Shown here: piece by piece, positions 15,128 to 20,336 of the stretch
Numbering within the stretch: position 1 is the first letter of the stretch
Layout of the letters: each line of letters opens with the position of its first letter
Assembly: GCA_013619035.1 (NCBI GenBank)
Contig: JABXKX010000108.1
Location: 1 to 20,336 of the forward strand
DNA length: 20,336 bases
Direction: 5' to 3'
Origin: Peptostreptococcaceae bacterium
Lineage (GTDB): Bacteria > Bacillota_A > Clostridia > Peptostreptococcales > Acidaminobacteraceae
Program-made: the position numbers and the translations under genes
The notes under the pieces: model-generated
What the model saw: only the letters and a program-made list of their open reading frames with translations
The model's database searches: none
What the model was told of the DNA's origin: nothing

Positions 15128-15147
15128 ATTGATATGCCCATATCAAT
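15128..15147. other. Perfect inverted repeat between acyltransferase and first BCCT gene
   Basis: ATTGATATG and CATATCAAT form 9-base arms around CC. It lies in the 55-base gap, 15 bases after the acyltransferase reading frame ends at 15153 and about 30 bases before the BCCT start. The 2-base loop is too tight for an ideal RNA hairpin, so a DNA operator or a slightly opened stem are both possible. No U-run follows, so it is not a terminator. Confidence 0.6.
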
Positions 15148-15152
15148 ACGCA

Positions 15153-16910
15153 CTATGTATTGTTACCATTCAACGTTCTAGAAATATCACGGAACGCTTC
15201 CCATAGATTATTGATCAATAACTCACTTTTTTCTTGATGTTCAACTCGACATGAAATGGTACATGATATGTTGTTTTTCTTAATACCATAACCAATTCCA
15301 AACCCATCCTTCACAACTGGTCCAAATCCAAAACACCTTATATTTTCAGAACCCAATCCACTAGTTGAAATGAAATCATATTTTAACTTTTGATAAGCTC
15401 CGTCTTTAAAAATATCTACGCCTTCATCATTCTTAAAGTGCAACTCGTACATCTTATTAAGTCCGTAAAGATGACGTTCCACTCCACTACCAGACTGACA
15501 TATTTTTATTCTATCAACATGTGCTTTTACCGCTTCATGTATCAATTTTTTTAGAACATCAGCATCTATACAATCGTCGAACTGCTCAACCAATATTTTT
15601 ACTTTGTCATTAATCGGTCTTGTACAATCAGTTCGTCCTTCTCTATATGAACGCATTGCAACAGGCTCATACGTGCTTTTTAAACAGTTAAAGGTTCTAT
15701 ACTGAGCAAGTTGTAAAGCAATGTGGAAAAATGCGTCAGGGCTTACCCCTAATGTTTTTATATAATCCTTACCAAAGTCATCAAAATTCAAGTACTTAAT
15801 ATCAATAGAATCTGACACAACTTGATGAGCCGCCAACACTTTGTTTAATTCTTTGTTCAAGTTTTTATCTAATTGCCACTCCAAATGGTGGTATTTTGCT
15901 TTTTCTGTCATTATGTTATCAAAGGCATCCTTATTGGTCATAATAAAATCATATATGTTTTCCATTATCGTAAACCAAGTGGTACCATCAGCACCTGTAT
16001 GTTCATTATTAAAGCCAATTTCACAATCTTTTGTTATTACTATTTGACTCGATTTATCAAAATATCTATTTTTCCCATTCGATAACAGCATATTACGACA
16101 CATATTCTCTTGAGAATCCATTTTCTCATCTAAACATATGACAATGACTGCTTCATTTATCATTTCAATATTAGCCTTATTGTTTTCATCGGATAATAAT
16201 TGTTGGTATATATCAGCTGCATGATCTCGATTGGATGTTGTCAAAGCCGAAATATTAATGTCTTGATCTGCCATGTTACTGTTAACAATTTCATCAATAG
16301 TTAAAGCTATAGCATCTAGTGACAACACTTCGCCTTGTTCATCAGTAACAAGAATCTTATACATTTGATTGTTATAAAAGAACATGACATGATTATTTTC
16401 TTTTGTTCTTGCACCAATTCTATATTCATCTTGTTTCTTTCTTGGTATTCTCACCGCTTTAAAAGTATTCTTATATTGATCCATACACAGTGGAATCTTC
16501 TTATTCATTTCTGGAGCCAGTGCATTGTCAATAATCGAAAAATAAAAAGTTACCGATTTAACAATTACCAGTGCAGCCAACTGTGAAGGGGTTAGAGATT
16601 CTTTAAACTTTTCATTCTCAATGATAGAATAATAATTCATATTAAGAACCAATGGCTCTCTATAAGAAAGATACATGTCGTCCCACATAGGTTTTAGCCA
16701 ACTTTTATTATCAGTAAATTCAGATTCTATGAGTCTGTTCTGTAGCTTGCTACCTAACCCTTGTGGTGACAGAAACTCAGCAACGTTATCTTGAGTTGTC
16801 ATAAATTCTTCAGCCGTCACTAGAGGTTTAATCCATTCCAAATACTCATTCATGGTTTCATTTAAATCAGGTATTGGTAATTTGCTTAACTCTTTATTGT
16901 ATCTATACAT
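15153..16910 (-). CDS. Carnitine O-acyltransferase (choline/carnitine acyltransferase family), predicted short-chain
   Basis: A 585-residue member of a family best known from mitochondria and peroxisomes. It reversibly moves acyl groups between CoA and carnitine. Catalytic His304 lies in NEHTGADGTTW; TYEPVAMRSYREGRTD is at 413-428; ERHLYGL has Arg479; the STS motif is 515-517 and FGPVVKDGFG 529-538 follows. Against animal carnitine acetyltransferase, Tyr452, Thr465 and Arg518 (which hold carnitine's carboxylate) align with Tyr414, Thr427 and Arg479, all kept, so carnitine rather than choline is predicted. Met564, which blocks long acyl chains in the acetyl enzyme and is Gly in long-chain enzymes, aligns with Phe527, favouring short acyl chains. 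No signal or membrane segment is seen, so it acts in the cytoplasm. The ribosome site is weak (AGG, 10 bases); the gene follows ptb by 7 bases. Confidence 0.93.
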   Translation of the reverse strand: MYRYNKELSKLPIPDLNETMNEYLEWIKPLVTAEEFMTTQDNVAEFLSPQGLGSKLQNRLIESEFTDNKSWLKPMWDDMYLSYREPLVLNMNYYSIIENEKFKESLTPSQLAALVIVKSVTFYFSIIDNALAPEMNKKIPLCMDQYKNTFKAVRIPRKKQDEYRIGARTKENNHVMFFYNNQMYKILVTDEQGEVLSLDAIALTIDEIVNSNMADQDINISALTTSNRDHAADIYQQLLSDENNKANIEMINEAVIVICLDEKMDSQENMCRNMLLSNGKNRYFDKSSQIVITKDCEIGFNNEHTGADGTTWFTIMENIYDFIMTNKDAFDNIMTEKAKYHHLEWQLDKNLNKELNKVLAAHQVVSDSIDIKYLNFDDFGKDYIKTLGVSPDAFFHIALQLAQYRTFNCLKSTYEPVAMRSYREGRTDCTRPINDKVKILVEQFDDCIDADVLKKLIHEAVKAHVDRIKICQSGSGVERHLYGLNKMYELHFKNDEGVDIFKDGAYQKLKYDFISTSGLGSENIRCFGFGPVVKDGFGIGYGIKKNNISCTISCRVEHQEKSELLINNLWEAFRDISRTLNGNNT

Positions 16911-16917
16911 CTTTCTT

Positions 16918-17838
16918 TTACCTGCTTTCTATCATATTCTGTTCTGCAACCAACATCGCAAAAGCAATTGAATTCAACTTAGTCATTTCTGAATCCGCTC
17001 TAGAAGTCATGATAATAGGTACTTTCGCCCCTAAAATGATACCAGCAGCTTGAGCATCACTGATAAAAGTAAGTGCCTTATATAAAACATTACCGGCCTC
17101 AATGTTAGGCATTAATAAGACATCTGCTTTCCCGGCAACTTTATGATCAATTCCTTTTTGAACTGCTGCTTTTATAGACACGGCATTATCAAGTGCAAAA
17201 GGTCCACCTACAGAGTATGATTTGTCCGTACTATTTAAATGATCATCTTCTATTTGTTTCGCATCTACTGTAGCTTGCATTTTAGGATTCACTTTTTCTT
17301 TCGCACATATCAGTGCGACATTCGGGTGTTTAATGCCAATTGCCTTTGCTGCAAGAACTGAATTGTTTATAATTTTTTTCTTCGATTCTATATCAGGTGA
17401 AATATTGATAGCTGCATCAGAAACGATTAATATCCTATCATAAGTCGATGACGCAATAAGACCAACATGACTCAGCAGATTATCAGTTCTTAAATCAGCC
17501 TCTTTCTTAAGTATGGCTTTAAGAATAACCGATGAGTCAACAAGACCTTTCATCAACATATCCGCTTCCTTTAGTGTCACTTTTTCTACTGCGATTCGAG
17601 AAGCTTCCACATCATCTAATTCATTAATGATACTAAAATCTTTTATATTAAATTTAAGATCCTCACATATATGTCTTATCTTTTTCTCATCTCCAACAAG
17701 TATGCCTTTAACAAGCCCCAGTTCATTGGCTAATTTTAAAGCGCCAAGTACCTCTTCATCTTGAGCGACTGCTACTGAGATTCTTTTTATATCTTTTGAT
17801 ACTGCATAATCTAAAATATCTTTAAAATCTTTTATCAT
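16918..17838 (-). CDS. ptb: Phosphate butyryltransferase
   Basis: The 306-residue protein is close to the family length (about 300) and carries its signatures: VSDAAINISPDIESKKKIINN (about 138-158), CAKEKVNPKMQATVDA, GGPFALDNAVS (about 211-221), the LLMPNIEAGNVLYKAL segment (about 240-255) and AAGIILGAKVPIIMTSRADS. It converts acyl-CoA plus phosphate to acyl-phosphate plus CoA; butyryl, isobutyryl and related short chains are used by characterised members. GAGGAG seven bases before the ATG fixes the start. It follows butyrate kinase with an 18-base gap and precedes carnitine acyltransferase, so in this operon its acyl-CoA may come from acylcarnitine rather than from the butyrate fermentation pathway; no thl, crt or bcd gene is present in the window. 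The order buk-ptb here is the reverse of the usual ptb-buk order. Confidence 0.93.
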   Translation of the reverse strand: MIKDFKDILDYAVSKDIKRISVAVAQDEEVLGALKLANELGLVKGILVGDEKKIRHICEDLKFNIKDFSIINELDDVEASRIAVEKVTLKEADMLMKGLVDSSVILKAILKKEADLRTDNLLSHVGLIASSTYDRILIVSDAAINISPDIESKKKIINNSVLAAKAIGIKHPNVALICAKEKVNPKMQATVDAKQIEDDHLNSTDKSYSVGGPFALDNAVSIKAAVQKGIDHKVAGKADVLLMPNIEAGNVLYKALTFISDAQAAGIILGAKVPIIMTSRADSEMTKLNSIAFAMLVAEQNMIESR

Positions 17839-17856
17839 TTATTTTCTCCTCACTCC

Positions 17857-18927
17857 TTAATAAATCATTGCTTCTTCGGTACCGTTTAATACTCTTAAAC
17901 CACCTTGTACCAGGGCATTTAATTCATCTTCACCTGGAATGACAATAACATCTCCTAAGAAACTCACTCGTCTTTTAATCAGTGAAACAAAGTTTTGTGA
18001 ATAAGCAATACCTCCCGTGATGATAATGCCATCTATATCACCTTCTAATATAGCTGCTGAAGCTCCAATTTCTTTAGAAATCTGATAAGCCATAGCTTCA
18101 TAAACTAATTTAGCTTCCTTATCGCCATCTTTTATAAGTTGCTCTACATCTCTTAAGTCGTTCATGTTCAAGTGACTTACCAGTCCGCCTTTTCCAACCA
18201 ACTGTTTTTTCACTTCTGATTTTGTATATTGTCCAGAAAAACATAAATTAATCAAATCACAGTTAGGGATTGCACCAGCACGTTCAGGAGAAAATGGTCC
18301 ATCGCCATCTAATGCATTATTAACATCAATTACATTGCCTTTTAGATGTGTTCCAACTGAAATGCCCCCACCAATATGTGCAACAATAAAATTGCAATCA
18401 AAATAATCTTTTCCTTTTTGATCTGCAACAATTCTGCCAACTGCCTTTTGATTTAAAGCATGAAACATACTGACACGTTCGATTGATTGAATACCAGTCA
18501 CTTTAGCAATCTCCATCATCTCATCTACACTTGGAGGATCAACAATAAAACCAGGTATTTCAAGTTGATTTCCCAAGTCATATGCAATCATACCCGCTAA
18601 GTTTGATGCATGATTTTTTTGAATTGCACCTTCTTTTAAGTCTAAGAAAAGCTTTTCCTCCAACCTATACGTGCCACCTCTTAAAGGTTTTAAAAATCCT
18701 CCACGTCCGACAATCGCTGTCAATGACTCTAAGGATATGCCTTGTTTATCAACCGCCTCAATTACAGCATTTTTTCTAAATTCATATTGTTCAATTATCG
18801 ACTTGTAATTGGCTAATGTCTCATTTTTATGTCTTAATGATTCTTCAAATAATATATCATTGTCATCGTAAATTGCGATCTTTGTAGAAGTAGAACCCGG
18901 ATTGATAACTAATACTCTATTCTTCAT
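17857..18927 (-). CDS. buk: Butyrate kinase
   Basis: A 356-residue ASKHA-fold acyl kinase. The N-terminal phosphate loop is VLVINPGSTSTKIAIYDD (about 5-22), followed by VGRGGFLKPLRGGTY (73-87), VDPPSVDEM, MFHALNQKAVGR and AHIGGGISVGTH (about 183-194), then IITGGIAYS near the end. It makes ATP and a short-chain acid from acyl-phosphate, or the reverse. An upstream ATG at 18942 opens the frame, but AAGGAGG lies inside those extra codons, five bases before the ATG at 18927, which is therefore the start and matches the usual MK-x-VLVINPG beginning. It is the first gene of the operon. Length and motifs separate it from acetate kinase (about 400 residues). Branched-chain or propionyl phosphates could also be used. 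Confidence 0.94.
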   Translation of the reverse strand: MKNRVLVINPGSTSTKIAIYDDNDILFEESLRHKNETLANYKSIIEQYEFRKNAVIEAVDKQGISLESLTAIVGRGGFLKPLRGGTYRLEEKLFLDLKEGAIQKNHASNLAGMIAYDLGNQLEIPGFIVDPPSVDEMMEIAKVTGIQSIERVSMFHALNQKAVGRIVADQKGKDYFDCNFIVAHIGGGISVGTHLKGNVIDVNNALDGDGPFSPERAGAIPNCDLINLCFSGQYTKSEVKKQLVGKGGLVSHLNMNDLRDVEQLIKDGDKEAKLVYEAMAYQISKEIGASAAILEGDIDGIIITGGIAYSQNFVSLIKRRVSFLGDVIVIPGEDELNALVQGGLRVLNGTEEAMIY

Positions 18928-19059
18928 ATACGCCTCCTTCATTAGATAGATTTAACTTTCCTAATAAGCCTAACATTATTATTAGTGCATCGACGACCGT
19001 TTTTTTGTTTCCGTGTGGATAATTATTAATAGATTCAGATTCTTAAAAATAAAACAACA

Positions 19060-19086
19060 AAAAAAGACCTGCAAACGGTCTTTTTT
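19060..19086. terminator. Bidirectional terminator-like hairpin in the divergent buk/araC gap
   Basis: A-run, GACC, 7-base loop, GGTC and T-run form a stem with U-tracts in both directions. It lies between divergent genes, 12 bases before the -35 of the AraC gene, so it would mainly insulate the two promoters. The remaining gap (18928-19059) must contain the buk promoter; I see AT-rich candidates (TAATAATAATG near 18975-18985) but no convincing -35 partner. Confidence 0.65.
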
Positions 19087-19097
19087 CACACTTTTTA

Positions 19098-19126
19098 TTG
19101 ATATTTTCTATCATTCAGATTAAAAT
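19098..19126 (+). promoter_or_regulatory. Promoter of the AraC-family regulator gene
   Basis: TTGATA (19098-19103) and TAAAAT (19121-19126) are 17 bases apart, a good sigma-A match, ending 32 bases before the ATG and upstream of GGAGGAG. Confidence 0.7.
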
Positions 19127-19158
19127 TAATTCATTCATCAAATTAATGGAGGAGTCAT

Positions 19159-20336
19159 ATGAACTCAAAATACGAAATTATAGAACATGTTGCCAATCTC
19201 CCTTACTCATGTTACTTATGGGAAAGCACAAAACAACCTTTAAACTGGCATAATGATATCGAACTCATTATGGTACTTAAAGGTACTTTGGATATTGAAG
19301 TACGTGGCGAAAAATATCATCTAAGAAAAGAAGATGTATTTCTAATAAACACCAATCAACTGCATCGTTTATCATCAAATACTGTTGAAAATGTCAATAA
19401 CTCAATAATATTGATTTTCCAATTTGATCCCGATTATTATCAAGCTTACTACCCTAAATTTTCAGATATAATATTTCACTGCAATACAGCACTCATACAG
19501 CGAACTCCTAAAACATACGATACACTTAGGAGATTGTTAGTAAAACTTATGTGGCTTTCACTTAATAAGACTGAAACTTTTCAACTAGAAGGATTACAAA
19601 TTTCGTTGGAGTTGATAGAGTTTCTAATAACCAATTTTGTTAAATCCATTTCAGTCCAAAATACTAGCCAAGATCAGATGCAACAACGTTTGATCCGGAT
19701 TATAGAATACATAAATAAGAACTACAATAAAAAGATAACTTTGCCTCAAGTGGCAAATAACGAATTTATGTCTGCTCATTATTTATCAAGATTTTTCAAA
19801 ACCCATACCGGCATTGGTTTCAACAAATATATTAATCAATTCAGAGTTAACAAGTCTTTAAACGAATTGCTACACACCAGCAAAACTATACTTGAAATTG
19901 CACTAGATCATGGATTTTCCAATTCAAAATCATATGCAAAACACTTTAAAGAACATTACGGAACCAGTCCAAGTGAATTTAGAAAAGAAAGCCATCTCTT
20001 TTTAAAATCAACCCAAGATGATTCATTAAAAAATAGTAAGAAAAGTGAAGCTGCCCTTCTCACCTATGTCGAAAAATACAAGGCTGATGAGAGTTATGGA
20101 TTTGTACCCGTTGATCCCATTACAGTGGACTGCAACATTGATACAGTTGATACCTTTGAATTCGAAAAAATTCTATATTTTGATTTTGTTTATGATGGTC
20201 TAAACTCCAATTGGCAAAACAATCTTATTAAGATTCAAAATGAGGTTAAGTTTGATTATATTAGATTCAATGGCATTTTTAATAAAGGCATGTTTTTTTA
20301 CAGTAAAAAAGAATTATCTTACAACTGGTTCAATAT
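19159..20336 (+). CDS. AraC-family regulator with C-terminal GH39-like domain (partial)
   Basis: The frame is open to the right edge; 392 codons are visible. GGAGG six bases before the ATG sets the start. Residues about 20-90 form an N-terminal cupin (HNDIELIMVLKGTLDIEVRG, then KEDVFLINTNQLHRL). The double helix-turn-helix occupies about 175-277, with LPQVANNEFMSAHYLSRFFK and the AraC signature ALDHGFSNSKSYAKHFKEHYGTSPSEFRK. After a polar linker, the part from about 335 on, ending KFDYIRFNGIFNKGMFFYSK, resembles the start of a GH39 (beta-xylosidase type) domain. This cupin-AraC-GH39 architecture is common in clostridia next to carbohydrate genes, so its target may lie beyond the edge. Divergence from buk makes control of the acylcarnitine-type operon possible but not demonstrated. 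Confidence 0.88.
   Translation, partial: MNSKYEIIEHVANLPYSCYLWESTKQPLNWHNDIELIMVLKGTLDIEVRGEKYHLRKEDVFLINTNQLHRLSSNTVENVNNSIILIFQFDPDYYQAYYPKFSDIIFHCNTALIQRTPKTYDTLRRLLVKLMWLSLNKTETFQLEGLQISLELIEFLITNFVKSISVQNTSQDQMQQRLIRIIEYINKNYNKKITLPQVANNEFMSAHYLSRFFKTHTGIGFNKYINQFRVNKSLNELLHTSKTILEIALDHGFSNSKSYAKHFKEHYGTSPSEFRKESHLFLKSTQDDSLKNSKKSEAALLTYVEKYKADESYGFVPVDPITVDCNIDTVDTFEFEKILYFDFVYDGLNSNWQNNLIKIQNEVKFDYIRFNGIFNKGMFFYSKKELSYNWFN

Noticed and set aside
15153..16910. Choline O-acetyltransferase
   Set aside because: The Arg and Thr that hold the carboxylate of carnitine are kept (Arg479, Thr427), and choline enzymes replace them.
19060..19086. Classical transcription attenuator for buk
   Set aside because: The complementary segment lies downstream of the hairpin in the minus-strand RNA and could not prevent it forming first; no buk start site upstream of the hairpin is evident.
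1..20336. Mobile elements, CRISPR repeats or tRNA genes
   Set aside because: No transposase, integrase, spaced direct repeats or cloverleaf sequences were found on reading both strands.

Overview
The window looks like the chromosome of a low-GC anaerobic Firmicute of the Clostridia type. The composition is AT-rich, ribosome-binding sites are strong GGAGG types, and the gene content is strictly fermentative: butyrate kinase and phosphate butyryltransferase, Etf flavoproteins, and BFD/DUF1667 partners of a GlpA-like dehydrogenase. The genus cannot be named from the sequence alone. No rRNA, tRNA, CRISPR array or insertion sequence was seen.

Layout. Almost everything reads on the minus strand, so biological order runs right to left. 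(1) At the right edge a plus-strand AraC-family regulator with a GH39-like tail (19159 to the edge) is divergent from the rest. (2) The right-hand minus operon (18927 to 11754) is butyrate kinase, phosphate butyryltransferase, carnitine O-acyltransferase, a BCCT transporter, a previously easy-to-miss 45-residue membrane peptide, and a second BCCT transporter. It ends at a bidirectional terminator shared with (3) a small plus-strand Cys-rich protein (11401 to 11658). (4) The left-hand minus operon (11066 to 542) has a clear sigma-A promoter overlapped by a perfect palindrome. It encodes an FGGY kinase, a BON/FAD/BFD dehydrogenase, a pyridine-nucleotide/FAD oxidoreductase, a DUF1667 Fe-S protein, an AGPS-like FAD oxidase, EtfB, EtfA, a GlcD/D-LDH-like FAD oxidase, and finally its probable GntR/UTRA repressor. 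(5) A truncated adenosine-deaminase-like amidohydrolase lies at the left edge.

How the genes may work together. The right operon reads as a complete route for short-chain acylcarnitines: uptake by BCCT carriers, transfer of the acyl group from carnitine to CoA, phosphorolysis of acyl-CoA to acyl-phosphate, and ATP formation by the kinase. This would make ATP from an acyl ester with no redox step. The acyltransferase keeps the residues that select carnitine over choline and has a bulky residue where long-chain enzymes have glycine. The route is an inference; no part of it is proved by sequence alone.

The left operon looks like phosphorylation of a polyol or ketose followed by flavin-dependent oxidation of the phosphate, with electrons passed through an unusual chain of flavoproteins that includes an Etf pair and two different FAD-linked oxidases. 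Its substrate is unknown.
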